DNA of 64,000 nucleotides from Acidisarcina sp. (GCA_035539175.1 DATLIY010000012.1:1-64000); one strand, 5' to 3'; positions 32,905-42,663 are shown, counted from the stretch's first letter. The notes: generated by a model not told the origin, from the sequence alone. Translations and numbers: made by a program.

Positions 32905-35900
32905 ATGGCTGAATTTACCCACCTGCATCTTCATACGGACTACTCCTTGTTGGACGGCGCCTGCGACGTTGAAAAGCTGGTGTCGCGTGTTGGCTCCATT
33001 GGCCAGAAGGCCGTCGCCATCACCGATCACGGCAACATTTACGGCGCGGTGCACTTCTTTGACGCAGCTAAGAAGCAGGGCGTTAAGCCCATCCTCGGCT
33101 GCGAACTCTACATTTGCCAGAAGGAGGATCACCGGGCCGACCCGCAGGGGGATGACTACAACCATCTCCTGGTGCTGGCGGAGAATGAGGAAGGGTACCG
33201 CAACCTGGTGCGGATTACCTCGGAGGCATCGCTCCACGGCTTTTACCGTAAGCCGCGCATCAGCAAGAAATACCTTGCAGAGCACGCCAGCGGACTGATC
33301 GGTTTCTCCGGCTGCCTGGCGGGAGAGTTGTGCCAGGAACTCCTGGAGGGCAAGTACGACGAGGCTCGCCACACGGCGATGGAGTACAGGGACATCTTCG
33401 GCAAAGGCAACTTCTTCCTTGAGATTCAGGATCAGGGGCTGGAGCTGGAGAAGAAGATTCACAACGACCTGTTCCGCCTGGAGAAGGAGCTGGAGATTCC
33501 GCTGGTGGCTACCAACGATAGCCATTATCTGTGCGAGGATGACCACCACGCGCACGAGGTGCTGCTCTGCGTGCAGACTGCGGGATCGATCCACGATCCC
33601 AAGCGCTTCAAATTTGACAGTGACCAGTTCTACGTCAAATCCGCCGAGGAGATGGAGCGCACCTTCGCGCACGCGCCCGAGGTGGTGAGCCGCACGATGG
33701 AGTTTGCCGAACGCTGCACGCTGAAGCTGCACAAGGTGGAGAATCCCTTTCCCGCCTTCGCGGTTCCAGAGGGGCACACGGTAGACAGCTACTTCGAAGA
33801 GGTCTGCCGCGCGGGTTTCCGCAAGCGCATGGATACGGCGGTTCGCCATCTGCAGGATCGCGGCCAGTTGCGTCGAACGATCTCGGAGTATGAGCAACGG
33901 CTGGAGACAGAGATTGCGATCATCAAGCAGATGAAGTTCTCAGGCTACTTCCTGATCGTCTGGGACTTTATCCGCTACGCGAAGGAGCAAGATATTCCAG
34001 TGGGTCCGGGACGCGGATCTGCGGCGGGTTCGCTGTGTACCTACTGCATGGAGATCACCAATATTGACCCCCTGCAGAATGCGCTGCTGTTTGAGCGCTT
34101 CCTGAACCCGGAGCGCATTTCGATGCCCGATATCGACATCGATTTCTGCATGAACCGGCGCGGCGAAGTGATCGATTACGTGACCCGGAAGTATGGCCGC
34201 GAGCAGGTGGCGCAGATTATCACCTTCAACACCATGGCGGCTAAAGCTGCCATCAAAGACGTAGGCCGCGCGCTCGATATGCCGTATGGCGATGTGGATC
34301 GGATCGCCAAGATGATTCCGGCAACGATCGGTGTCACGATCGATGCGGCGCTGGCGGAAGAAGGTCCGCTGAAGAATGCCTATGACCATGAGCCGCAGGT
34401 TCATGAGCTGATCGATACTGCGCGCAAGCTGGAGGGGCTGGTGCGTGGCGCCGGAGTACACGCGGCAGGCGTCGTGATTGCGCCGCAGCCGCTCACGGAG
34501 CTGGTTCCGTTATCGCGCAGCAAGAACGATGAAGTCGTCACCGCCTATGACATGAAGGCGGTTGAAAAGATGGGCCTGTTGAAGATGGACTTTCTCGGCC
34601 TGACGACGCTGACGGTGATTGACGATTGCTTGAAGTTGATCAAGGAGCACCGCGGCATCGACCTCGATCTGGCGAAGATCGCCCTCGACGATGAGGAGAC
34701 CTATGAGAAGGTCTTTCATCGCGCGCTGACCTCCGGAGTCTTTCAGTTTGAATCGGGCGGCATGCGCGATGTGTTGCGCCGCTACAAGCCCACCTCGATC
34801 GAGGACCTGACGGCACTGAATGCTTTGTATCGGCCGGGTCCGATTCAGGGTGGCATGATCGACGACTTCATCGAGCGCAAGTGGGGACGCCGCAAGGTCA
34901 CGTATGAGCTTCCTGAGCTGGAACGGATTCTGAAGGAAACGCTGGGCGTGATTGTCTACCAGGAGCAGGTGATGCAGATCGCCAACGTCCTGGCCGGCTA
35001 TTCGCTGGGAGATGCCGATCTGCTGCGCCGCGCCATGGGTAAGAAGAACGCCGAGGAGATGGCAAAGCAGCGCAACCGCTTTGTCGCTGGTGCGGCGGAG
35101 AAGGGGCATCCCAAGGATACGATCGCGCACATCTTCGACCTGATGGAGCAGTTTGCCGGATACGGCTTCAACAAGTCGCACTCCGCGGCGTATGCGCTGC
35201 TGGCCTATCAGACGGCCTACTTGAAGACGCACTATCCGGTGGAGTTCATGGCGGCGCTGCTGACGTCGGAAACTTCAAAGCCGGAGAATGTCGTCAAGTA
35301 CATCAAGGAGTGCCGCGAGATGGGCATCCCGGTTGAGCCTCCCGATGTGCTGTTCTCGCACGCACACTTCACTCCGCATAACGAAGCGATTCGCTTTGGC
35401 CTGACCGCGATCAAGAACGTCGGCGGCAATGCGATTGAATCCATTCTGAATGCGCGCCGCGAACTGGAGCAGCAGGGGCACACATTTACCTCGTACTGGG
35501 AGTTCTGCGAGAAGGTCGATCTGCGTTTGATGAACAAGCGCGTACTGGAGTCGCTTATCAAGGCGGGTGCGCTTGACTCCCTGGGGCGCAGATCGCAGTT
35601 GATGGCCGCCGCCGACCGGGCGATGGAGCGCGCCCAGAAGGCGCAGAGAGACGCCGCGGCAGGGCAGCACGGGCTCTTTGGCCTCTTCGACGATACGCCA
35701 GCGGCCTCGCGCAACGGCGAGGATCTGCCGCAGGTGCCGGACTGGAGCGAGAATGAGCGACTGCAGGCGGAAAAAGAAGTGCTGGGTTTGTTCGTCTCCG
35801 GCCACCCCCTCGACAAATATGCGGAGAAGCTCCGCAACATGAATGTGGTGGATACCCAGACCGCAGCCGAAATGAAGCCAGCACCCTCCAGCGGGCGGCG

Positions 35901-36420
35901 AGGGCAGCAGCCGGAGAACCTGATTGGCATTGCCGGCGTGATTGCCTCGCTCAAGGTGGCCAAGTCCAAGCGCACGGGCGAGTATTATGCCCAGGCGAGC
36001 CTGGAAGACACCGTCGGCAAGATCGACCTGATCTGCTTTCCGAAGGACTATGAGCGAAACGCCGAGACGTTGAAGATGGATGTTCCGGTGCTGGTGAAGG
36101 GGACGTTGCGCGCAGAGGAAGATGCGGCCCCGAAGCTTTGCGTCTCCTCGATACAGGCGCTCGAAGATGTGAAGCTCAAGCTCCCGCAGAATGTACGCAT
36201 CCGCGTTGCGCTGGAGCGCTCGAGCGACCAGACGCTGGTGGAGTTGAAGAAGCTGATCGAGGGCGCCCCAGGCCCTGGACACATGATGCTGAGCCTGGAA
36301 CAGACGGGCGACTTTGAAGCCGTTCTCGAATTGGAGCGCTTTACGGTGAGCGCGGATCGCGCCTTTGTAGAGCGCGCCGAGGAGCTGCTGGGAAGAGGCT
36401 CGGTTCAGGCGGTAGATTAG
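32905..36420 (+). CDS. dnaE: DNA polymerase III subunit alpha
   Basis: The 1171-residue replicative polymerase. An N-terminal PHP domain (AEFTHLHLHTDYSLLDGACD, then AITDHGNIYGAVHF) is followed by the polymerase core: GPGRGSAAGSLCTYCMEIT (about 370), the catalytic MPDIDIDFCMNRRG with the Asp triad (about 410-420), GAGVHAAGVVIAP and LYRPGPIQGGM. The helix-hairpin-helix (MNKRVLESLIKAGALDSLG) and the OB-fold (VIASLKVAKSKRTGEYYAQA) come later. Length and order are typical of DnaE1. The start at 32905 is an ATG within GCCATGGCT. Confidence 0.98.
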   Translation: MAEFTHLHLHTDYSLLDGACDVEKLVSRVGSIGQKAVAITDHGNIYGAVHFFDAAKKQGVKPILGCELYICQKEDHRADPQGDDYNHLLVLAENEEGYRNLVRITSEASLHGFYRKPRISKKYLAEHASGLIGFSGCLAGELCQELLEGKYDEARHTAMEYRDIFGKGNFFLEIQDQGLELEKKIHNDLFRLEKELEIPLVATNDSHYLCEDDHHAHEVLLCVQTAGSIHDPKRFKFDSDQFYVKSAEEMERTFAHAPEVVSRTMEFAERCTLKLHKVENPFPAFAVPEGHTVDSYFEEVCRAGFRKRMDTAVRHLQDRGQLRRTISEYEQRLETEIAIIKQMKFSGYFLIVWDFIRYAKEQDIPVGPGRGSAAGSLCTYCMEITNIDPLQNALLFERFLNPERISMPDIDIDFCMNRRGEVIDYVTRKYGREQVAQIITFNTMAAKAAIKDVGRALDMPYGDVDRIAKMIPATIGVTIDAALAEEGPLKNAYDHEPQVHELIDTARKLEGLVRGAGVHAAGVVIAPQPLTELVPLSRSKNDEVVTAYDMKAVEKMGLLKMDFLGLTTLTVIDDCLKLIKEHRGIDLDLAKIALDDEETYEKVFHRALTSGVFQFESGGMRDVLRRYKPTSIEDLTALNALYRPGPIQGGMIDDFIERKWGRRKVTYELPELERILKETLGVIVYQEQVMQIANVLAGYSLGDADLLRRAMGKKNAEEMAKQRNRFVAGAAEKGHPKDTIAHIFDLMEQFAGYGFNKSHSAAYALLAYQTAYLKTHYPVEFMAALLTSETSKPENVVKYIKECREMGIPVEPPDVLFSHAHFTPHNEAIRFGLTAIKNVGGNAIESILNARRELEQQGHTFTSYWEFCEKVDLRLMNKRVLESLIKAGALDSLGRRSQLMAAADRAMERAQKAQRDAAAGQHGLFGLFDDTPAASRNGEDLPQVPDWSENERLQAEKEVLGLFVSGHPLDKYAEKLRNMNVVDTQTAAEMKPAPSSGRRGQQPENLIGIAGVIASLKVAKSKRTGEYYAQASLEDTVGKIDLICFPKDYERNAETLKMDVPVLVKGTLRAEEDAAPKLCVSSIQALEDVKLKLPQNVRIRVALERSSDQTLVELKKLIEGAPGPGHMMLSLEQTGDFEAVLELERFTVSADRAFVERAEELLGRGSVQAVD

Positions 36421-36516
36421 CCAGTCAGCCGGTCAGCGAAAAGCGGAGAAGTGGTCAGGGAAAGTGGTCAGCAGTGAGAAGAAGGTCGCCCGGTTTAAGA
36501 GATGCCTTGCTCGCTC

Positions 36517-36564
36517 GCTAACTTGCTGAGCTGCTAACTCGCTGACTTGCTAACTTGCTGCTAT
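36517..36564. repeat. Three 16-bp tandem repeats downstream of dnaE
   Basis: Three head-to-tail copies of a 16-bp unit, each opening GCTAACTTGCTG or GCTAACTCGCTG, start at 36517, 36533 and 36549. They are flanked by looser CAGCGAG- and GTCAG-like blocks from 36421. The gap of 219 bases between dnaE and accA holds no supported gene. A TACAAT at 36564-36569 may be the -10 of the accA promoter. Confidence 0.8.
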
Positions 36565-36639
36565 ACAATCAGAGAGATGTTCTGTAACGGGGCATTGTGC
36601 TGACGCAATCTCCGGGGCAGGCAGCGGTAGAAGCAACTC

Positions 36640-37491
36640 ATGACAGAGCAGGTAGAGAAACTGGAGCAAGTGCAGGCAGTGGCTGCACCGGTACCCGAGG
36701 CGTGGAAGGCCACGGAACTGGCACGGCATCCGCAACGGCCCGACCCCATGGACTTCATCAGGCGTCTCTTCACGGATTTCAGCGAAATTCACGGTGATCG
36801 CGCCTTCGGCGACGATCTGGCGATGACCTGCGGCATGGCTCGTTTTCACGGCGAAGAAGTGCTGGTGATTGGCAACGTGAAGGGGCGTGGCATCAAGGAC
36901 AAGATTCGCCACAACTTTGGCAGTCCTAACCCTGAGGGCTACCGCAAGGCGCTCCGCACGATGAAGATCGCGGAGAAATTCGGGCGGCCCGTCTTCACGC
37001 TGATTGACCTGGTGGGAGCGGCTCCCGGGCTGGGCGCCGAGGAGCGTGGGCAGGCGGAAGCGATTGCGCGGAACCTGCGCGAGATGTCGCGGCTTCGAGT
37101 TCCTACCATTGCCACCATCACCGGTGAGGGCGGCTCCGGCGGCGCACTCGCACTGGCCGTGGCGGATCGCGTGCTCATGCTGGAGAATGCGGTGTACTCC
37201 GTGATTTCTCCCGAGGGATGCGCCTCGATTTTGTGGCGGGATGCGGCCCACCGCGCACAGGCCGCGGGTGCCATGAAGACCAGTTCCTGCGATGTGAAGG
37301 CGCTGGGCTGCGTGGACGACGTCGTGCCCGAGCCTCCGGGTGGCGCGCATCTGGACGAGGACTCTGCGGTAGCTATGCTCGACGAAAAACTGCACTGGCA
37401 TCTGAACGATCTGCGCTCACTGCCGGTGGAGGAAATGGTGCGCAGGCGGCAGGCAAAGTTCCGTAACATCGCGCAATTCTTTACCTCCTGA
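36640..37491 (+). CDS. accA: Acetyl-CoA carboxylase carboxyltransferase subunit alpha
   Basis: A 283-residue subunit of the enzyme that makes malonyl-CoA for fatty acids; it acts with AccD. It contains RPDPMDFIRRLFTDFSEIHG then DRAFGDDLAM, the crotonase-type core around PEGYRKALRTMKIAEKFGR and ITGEGGSGGALALAVADRV (about 165), and VISPEGCASILW. The N-terminal part is a little shorter than in E. coli (319 residues), so the coiled start is partly missing. accD is not in the window. Confidence 0.95.
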   Translation: MTEQVEKLEQVQAVAAPVPEAWKATELARHPQRPDPMDFIRRLFTDFSEIHGDRAFGDDLAMTCGMARFHGEEVLVIGNVKGRGIKDKIRHNFGSPNPEGYRKALRTMKIAEKFGRPVFTLIDLVGAAPGLGAEERGQAEAIARNLREMSRLRVPTIATITGEGGSGGALALAVADRVLMLENAVYSVISPEGCASILWRDAAHRAQAAGAMKTSSCDVKALGCVDDVVPEPPGGAHLDEDSAVAMLDEKLHWHLNDLRSLPVEEMVRRRQAKFRNIAQFFTS

Positions 37492-37572
37492 GAGGATGCT
37501 GGTGTTGCAGATGGCAAAGACCCGGATCGTGTGCCGGGGATACCGCAGCTTGGTCGATCGAGGGGGTTCCTG

Positions 37573-38685
37573 TTGAGTGAATTCGGCCCGCGTAGGAACC
37601 TTGGACGCCTGGACAGGCTTCGCGCCTTAGGCTTCTTCATCGTCGCGATGATGTACTTCCTGTTCGCGCAGGTGCTCTCTGCGAGTGCGGCACGGGGACT
37701 GACCAGCGGGGATTGGCGCGAGCTTATATCGCGAACTCTGCTTTTGTTCCTCCTGGTGATTGGCTACGCGGGCATGGGGTACGCGTTCCAGTTGCAGCGC
37801 GAGCCGGTCAAGGCGATGGGCCTGTTCCGGCGTGAAGGCTGGAAGCGCGAGTTTGGCCTTGGCGTTGCGCTCGGGTGGGGAGGCGTGCTGGCTTGTGTCC
37901 TGCCGATCGCGCTCGCCGGTGACCTGGTCATCACTCTCTGGAGCACTCCGCGTCAATTCGGAATCCTGTTGCTCAATATTGTGGTGCTCGCCATTGCGTC
38001 TCTTGGCGAGGAAGTAGCTTTTCGCGGATATCCCTTTCAGCGCCTGATCGAAGCGATTGGTCCCACTACGGCCACGATCCTGATGGCTCTCTTCTTCGGA
38101 CTGATTCATCTGCGCAATCCGGGTGCGACCAGCGCGAGCACGCTGGTAACGGTGCTGAGCGGAATCCTGCTGGCGACGGCCTACCTGCAGACGCGGGCAC
38201 TCTGGCTTCCCTGGGGATTTCATTTTGGCTGGAATACGGTGATGGCGGTGCTCTTCGGACTGCCGGTCAGCGGCCTGAATTTTTCCGCTGTGATTGAGAG
38301 CAATTCGATCGGCCCAAGGTGGTTGACCGGGGGCAGCTACGGACCCGAAGGCAGCCTGACCGCTGTAGTGGTGCTGGTGGTGGCTCTGGTGGTCCTGGTA
38401 AAGACCACACGCGAGTACGCGTGGAAGTACGCGCAGCCGGTGATCGTGCCCGGGGGCATTCCGGTTGACCTGGATGCGGCCGCGACGAGAATGCATCAGG
38501 CAGCACAGGTTCAATCCGCGGAGCCAGCCGCGTCGAATCTGGTGCAGATTGCAGCCGTGACCTCGCAATCCCCGTCGGTGATCGCGCCGTCTCCACAGAA
38601 GATGGAAGCTGGAACGGAGCCCCGGTCTGAAGCCCCGGGCAAGATCGAAGCCGAATTGCCGGCGGAGACCGAACCCCCGATCTAG
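37573..38685 (+). CDS. CPBP-family intramembrane metalloprotease
   Basis: A 370-residue membrane protein of the CAAX-protease/bacteriocin-processing (Abi) family. About six to eight hydrophobic segments are visible in the first 270 residues. The active-site motif is LGEEVAFRGYPFQRL (EExxxR), with LFFGLIHLRNPG (FxxxH) and WGFHFGWN as the second and third conserved sites. The C-terminus is a long low-complexity cytoplasmic or periplasmic tail. The TTG at 37573 has GAGGGGG six bases before it; an upstream GTG at 37531 is the alternative. Confidence 0.85.
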   Translation: MSEFGPRRNLGRLDRLRALGFFIVAMMYFLFAQVLSASAARGLTSGDWRELISRTLLLFLLVIGYAGMGYAFQLQREPVKAMGLFRREGWKREFGLGVALGWGGVLACVLPIALAGDLVITLWSTPRQFGILLLNIVVLAIASLGEEVAFRGYPFQRLIEAIGPTTATILMALFFGLIHLRNPGATSASTLVTVLSGILLATAYLQTRALWLPWGFHFGWNTVMAVLFGLPVSGLNFSAVIESNSIGPRWLTGGSYGPEGSLTAVVVLVVALVVLVKTTREYAWKYAQPVIVPGGIPVDLDAAATRMHQAAQVQSAEPAASNLVQIAAVTSQSPSVIAPSPQKMEAGTEPRSEAPGKIEAELPAETEPPI

Positions 38686-38769
38686 GGTCTACTGCAACAC
38701 TTCAACGACTTCGGCTCCTCCTCTTGCCATCAGAGCGGAATCGCGCGATTCTTAGCGTGAGTGAGGACT

Positions 38770-39945
38770 ATGACCCGCCTCCCGGTGCGCCGTCTGCTTC
38801 CGCGTGGTACGCCGATTCCGATTGCCTGTGGCGTGATGCTGCTGGCGATGGGTATTAGGGATTTGCCTGCGCAGATTTTGACGATCGGTCCCAATTCGAC
38901 GTATGCCCGTTATGCGACGATTCAGCCCACGCACATCGATCTGCCGAACAATCGCCTAACCGGAAAGACACGCCAGGAGCTGCTCCGCCTGCTGCAAGCA
39001 GAGCAGGGGTTCGCGGTGCGCCCCGTCCCCAAGGGGAGCCGCGGGCTGGTGCTGCGGGCCAACGGGAGTTTCGATCCCGATGGAACCAACTATCTGCACG
39101 CGCTGGAGGAAAAGGGCGTTTCGGTGAAGCCGGGGGATCGGGTGGTGATCACCGATGTGAAGATCGAGCATAACCGGATTGTGTTTGACCTGAACGGCGG
39201 CCCCGATCGCAAACATAAATGGCTGCGGCATATAGAGATTGGCACTTCCACGACCACGCCTATCGTCAATGATCAGGCGGAGGAGCCGGTTGGATCGCGG
39301 GTGACGCTTCTCTTTGAGCGGGAGGTGCCGGAGCTGACAGGGGCGCAGGTCAAGGCTCTGTTTGGGCCGATTCTCGACTTCACCTTTAAGACTCCGTTGC
39401 AGGCGTTTGTCGATCCACTCCCCCCGAAGTTGAAAAACGCGATTCTGAATCACGAGGTGCTGGTGGGCATGAGCACGGAGATGGTGATCTACGCCATCGG
39501 CAAACCGGACCACAAGTCCCGCGAGATTGAGGGACAGATGCCCTACGAAGAGTGGATCTATGGCGAGCCGCCCAAGGACGTCGAGTTCGTACGCATCAAT
39601 GGGAACCGCGTGATTCGCGTGGAGATCGCCAAGCTGGGGCAGGAGCTGGTGATTCGCGATAAGAATGAAGTGGAAGGGATGGTGCAGCCCGAGGAGGCTC
39701 ACACCCATCAGGTTCGGCTTGGCGATGTCCCGTCTGACCAGGATACGGCGAGGCAGGCTCCGCCTTCCCTGAAAAATCCCGGCGAAAAGCTGCCCAGCGA
39801 TACCAGCCCCGGCGCGATGGGGCCTGTCCAGTTCCCCAAGGACCTGGGGAAGGATCGCCAGATTCCCCCGGATCTACAGCAGCCTCCTGTCACTTCCGAT
39901 CCAGCCTCCTCCAATCCAGCCTCCAACGATTCGGCCCCCAAGTAG
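38770..39945 (+). CDS. Secreted protein with possible BamE-like segment
   Basis: A 391-residue protein with an N-terminal signal-like stretch (IACGVMLLAMGIRDLPA). The central part (LPNNRLTGKTRQELLRLLQA) is unfamiliar. Around residue 235-285, GMSTEMVIYAIGKPDHKSRE then YEEWIYGEPPKDVEFVRING resembles the SmpA/BamE pattern of outer-membrane lipoproteins, but no lipobox is seen. The C-terminus is Pro/Ser-rich (SDPASSNPASNDSAPK). It is a conserved-looking secreted protein; the function is open. The ATG at 38770 is chosen over a GTG at 38761. Confidence 0.65.
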   Translation: MTRLPVRRLLPRGTPIPIACGVMLLAMGIRDLPAQILTIGPNSTYARYATIQPTHIDLPNNRLTGKTRQELLRLLQAEQGFAVRPVPKGSRGLVLRANGSFDPDGTNYLHALEEKGVSVKPGDRVVITDVKIEHNRIVFDLNGGPDRKHKWLRHIEIGTSTTTPIVNDQAEEPVGSRVTLLFEREVPELTGAQVKALFGPILDFTFKTPLQAFVDPLPPKLKNAILNHEVLVGMSTEMVIYAIGKPDHKSREIEGQMPYEEWIYGEPPKDVEFVRINGNRVIRVEIAKLGQELVIRDKNEVEGMVQPEEAHTHQVRLGDVPSDQDTARQAPPSLKNPGEKLPSDTSPGAMGPVQFPKDLGKDRQIPPDLQQPPVTSDPASSNPASNDSAPK

Positions 39946-40051
39946 TTACGTCATCGCTAACTACGCCAATCGCCTCGTTTACATTGTGTAGAGTGGCTGG
40001 TTGTTCTTGCTGCTGCGCCGGCGCCACGCCGCGGTTTGGGGGGCACACCAA

Positions 40052-40960
40052 TTGAAGTTCGACGTAGCTTTCTGTGCAGACAGCAATATGGAAGCGCCGC
40101 TGCACGTCGCGGCGTCCTCGCTGCTCGCGCGGACCGGGGAGGGCTGGACGGTTGTCTTCCATCTCCTGCTGCCGGACTTTGACGAGGCCCGGCGCGCCAA
40201 GCTGTGCCGGACCCTCGATCTGGTGCAGCGTCCCTATGAGGCTCGATTTCTGCCTGCGCCGCCGGAGAGCATGTTTGCGGGTTTTCGCCCGCTGCACGGA
40301 AACAAGATGGCCTACTACAGGCTGGCGCTTCCGGATCTGATCGACGCGGAGCGCCTGCTCTACGTGGATTCCGACACCATCACCTTCACGGACGTGGCTC
40401 CGCTTGCGCACCTCGACATGGCACACTGGGCCGCCGGATTTGTGCCGCGGTCGAGGGTCGGTTACTACCCGGAGAGGGCCTTTTATGCGCGGCTGGGGCT
40501 CCGGCCGGAGACCCCTGGCCTCAATTCCGGCGTAATGTTGTTCAACTTGCCGGAGTGGCGGGCGCAAAACTGGACGGAGAGGATCTTCCAGTTTTGCCGC
40601 AAATATCCCAACGATCTGGTCGCGGCCGATCAGACGGCGCTGATTGCGACCTTTGCGGGGAGGTTTGCTCCCCTGGATCAGAGGTACAACGTGCACCTGT
40701 TTTCCTATTCTGCGGCGGAGGATCCTGCGCAACTGCCCGGAATCTATCATTTTGTCGGCAGTCCCAAGCCATGGGATCTGGGCGGAAGCTGGATACATCC
40801 CGCATATTCGCTCTATCGGGAGGGGTTATCGGCCACCGTCTTCAAGGAAAATCGCAATGGTTTTAGGAGCCTGGCAAACTGGCAGAGGGCCTATAGGATT
40901 CGCGGCGGATATTATCGCACGCTTAGAAACCGAATATCGGGTAGTCTAGAGAAGTCGTAG
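40052..40960 (+). CDS. Glycosyltransferase family 8 protein
   Basis: A 302-residue enzyme of the GT8 group (LPS glucosyl/galactosyl-transferase type). FDVAFCADSNMEAPLHVAAS opens the nucleotide-binding fold; the DxD metal motif is in LLYVDSDTITF (about 104-114), and LNSGVMLFNL (about 160) is the acceptor-side signature. PKPWDLGG near residue 240 is a further GT8 motif. The TTG at 40052 has GGGGGG about ten bases before it; an in-frame TTG at 40001 could be used instead. It is a lone gene, not in a polysaccharide cluster. Confidence 0.85.
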   Translation: MKFDVAFCADSNMEAPLHVAASSLLARTGEGWTVVFHLLLPDFDEARRAKLCRTLDLVQRPYEARFLPAPPESMFAGFRPLHGNKMAYYRLALPDLIDAERLLYVDSDTITFTDVAPLAHLDMAHWAAGFVPRSRVGYYPERAFYARLGLRPETPGLNSGVMLFNLPEWRAQNWTERIFQFCRKYPNDLVAADQTALIATFAGRFAPLDQRYNVHLFSYSAAEDPAQLPGIYHFVGSPKPWDLGGSWIHPAYSLYREGLSATVFKENRNGFRSLANWQRAYRIRGGYYRTLRNRISGSLEKS

Positions 40961-41024
40961 CCGCGCAGAAGGGGATCCCCGCTGCGTGTGTGCAAAGACA
41001 ATCTTGAGGAGAACTGAGTTTCCA

Positions 41025-41204
41025 ATGGCCAAAATTGCCAAGATCGCTAATCGTCAGAAAATGATGGACACGTCGAAGTCGACGGATTGTCCGAAGTGCG
41101 GAAAGCCGACGCGGATTGTGAAGCGCGTCAAGGACCGCGAGCGTGGGGTTCCGGGCGGAGTGTATATCTCCTGCTCAGCTTGCGAGTTCAACGAAAAGCT
41201 TTAA
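41025..41204 (+). CDS. Small zinc-ribbon protein
   Basis: A 59-residue basic protein, MAKIAKIANRQKMMDTSKST, with two CxxC pairs: DCPKCGKPTRIVKRVKDRER then CSACEFNEKL. The pattern is like a zinc ribbon of the ribosomal or topoisomerase type. It could bind nucleic acid, but the family is not known to me. GAGGAG stands 14 bases before the ATG. A terminator follows at 41243. Confidence 0.7.
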   Translation: MAKIAKIANRQKMMDTSKSTDCPKCGKPTRIVKRVKDRERGVPGGVYISCSACEFNEKL

Positions 41205-41242
41205 GCGAGAGCTGGTTGTACGAGTCAGCGATCCGATAAGAG

Positions 41243-41270
41243 AAAAGCCCGGCAAACGCCGGGCTTTTTG
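41243..41270. terminator. Bidirectional terminator between the zinc-ribbon gene and pyrF
   Basis: The stem AAAAGCCCGGC (41243-41253) pairs with GCCGGGCTTTT (41258-41268) around a 4-base loop, with A-run and T-run on each side. Confidence 0.9.
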
Positions 41271-41294
41271 CTGTCTATAGCCCGCCTTTGGACT

Positions 41295-42080
41295 CTATAA
41301 ATCTGAAGTCTTGCTGACTGGCTGGCTGACTGTCGCGATCTCGTCCAGAATGGCCCGGGCGGCGGCGGCAGGATCAGGCGCCTGCGTGATCGGGCGGCCC
41401 ACAACAAGATAGCTGGCTCCGGCGGTGATGGCCGCGCCTGGAGTAGCAATGCGTTTCTGGTCTCCAACCTCGGCGCCTGCGGGGCGGATTCCGGGGGTGA
41501 CAAGCAGAATCTCTGGACCGAGTGCGGACCTGAGCTGCGCCACCTCCTCCGGCGAGCAGACAAGACCACGAATCCCGCTGGCAACGGCAACCCTGGCCAG
41601 ACGAAGCACCTGGTTTGCCGGGGAGTCGGTGACGCCGACGGACTGCAACTGGTTGTCATCCATGCTGGTGAGCACGGTGACGGCGAGCAAAACGGGACCA
41701 TTGGGGCTATCGGCGACGGCCTTTGCCGCGGCCTGAAGCATGACCGGGCCGCCGGAAGCATGCACCGTGAGTAGATCCGGACCGAGCGCGGCGACCGACC
41801 GAATGGCTCCAGCGACAGTATTGGGGATGTCATAGAGCTTGAGATCGAGGAAGACGGAGTGGCCGCGATCCCGCAAAGCCTGGACGATGGAGTTTCCGGC
41901 TGCGAGATAGAGCTCCAAGCCAACCTTGAACCACTGGCAGACACCGCCCAGCCGATCGACCAGGGCCAGCGCCTCCGAGGCAGAAGGGAAGTCCAGGGCG
42001 ACAATCAGCCGCTCCCGCGCCTCAGACGGCAATACAACTGGCGCGGGGATACCTGGCTGAAGTCGCTCCGTGGAAGTCAT
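41295..42080 (-). CDS. pyrF: Orotidine 5'-phosphate decarboxylase
   Basis: The 261-residue enzyme that makes UMP in the last step of pyrimidine synthesis. ERLIVALDFPSASEALALVD starts the barrel, and the catalytic Asp-Lys-Asp array is in HSVFLDLKLYDIPNTVAGAI (about residue 75). VTPGIRPAGAEVGDQKRIAT and GASYLVVGRPI near the end bind phosphate. The ATG at 42080 matches the family; a longer frame to 42299 overlaps other sequence. It ends with an unusual short tail (TVSQPVSKTSDL). Confidence 0.96.
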   Translation of the reverse strand: MTSTERLQPGIPAPVVLPSEARERLIVALDFPSASEALALVDRLGGVCQWFKVGLELYLAAGNSIVQALRDRGHSVFLDLKLYDIPNTVAGAIRSVAALGPDLLTVHASGGPVMLQAAAKAVADSPNGPVLLAVTVLTSMDDNQLQSVGVTDSPANQVLRLARVAVASGIRGLVCSPEEVAQLRSALGPEILLVTPGIRPAGAEVGDQKRIATPGAAITAGASYLVVGRPITQAPDPAAAARAILDEIATVSQPVSKTSDL

Positions 42081-42129
42081 AACTTGATCGATTGTAAATC
42101 GAAAAAAGCAGTCGCTGTTTGGCGCTGCT

Positions 42130-42663
42130 CTAGCGTTGCAGGGCTGGGCGCAAATCGAAGGGCGCCATGGCTCCATTTTCAGAAGAAGCCAGAAGTTCCA
42201 GCCGAACTGGTGCAATGCCTCTTGCGGCGAATCCCAGACTACGGGCCGCAGCATACGATAGATCGATGACCCGGTCATTGGGGATAGGCCCACGGTCATT
42301 CACGCGCACAACAACCGTTTTGTGGTTGCGCAGATTGGTCACGCGAATCAGGGATCCAAGTGGCAGGCTGCGGTGTGCGCAGGTCAAGCCATTCATATCG
42401 AAGGATTCCCCGCTGGCAGTGGACTGGCCCTGGAAGAAGCGTCCATACCACGAAGCGCGTCCGATCTGGAACCAGCGACGATGCGGTTTCTGCGTCTGCG
42501 GAGTGGTAGCCGCCTCGGGTTGTTTTCCTGCCTGCAACTGCTGGTTAGTGGTGGTGGCCTTTTCAGCGGCCTTCACGCCGGTGAGACCAAGAACTGTGGT
42601 CAATAACATTCCGGCAATAAGGGGCAAACGGATACTCGGACTGGTGATTGCGATAGCGCTCAT
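42130..42663 (-). CDS. RlpA-like septal ring lytic transglycosylase
   Basis: A 177-residue exported protein with a signal peptide (LIAGMLLTTVLGLTGVKA) and a double-psi barrel of RlpA type: ASWYGRFFQGQSTASGESFD, then MNGLTCAHRSLPLGSLIRVT and VVVRVNDRGPIPNDRVIDLS. The conserved Glu and Asp residues of the group are present (SGESFD, NDRGP). It lacks the SPOR domain of E. coli RlpA, as many short members do. It presumably acts on peptidoglycan in the periplasm. The ATG at 42663 follows GGAGGG closely. Confidence 0.88.
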   Translation of the reverse strand: MSAIAITSPSIRLPLIAGMLLTTVLGLTGVKAAEKATTTNQQLQAGKQPEAATTPQTQKPHRRWFQIGRASWYGRFFQGQSTASGESFDMNGLTCAHRSLPLGSLIRVTNLRNHKTVVVRVNDRGPIPNDRVIDLSYAAARSLGFAARGIAPVRLELLASSENGAMAPFDLRPALQR

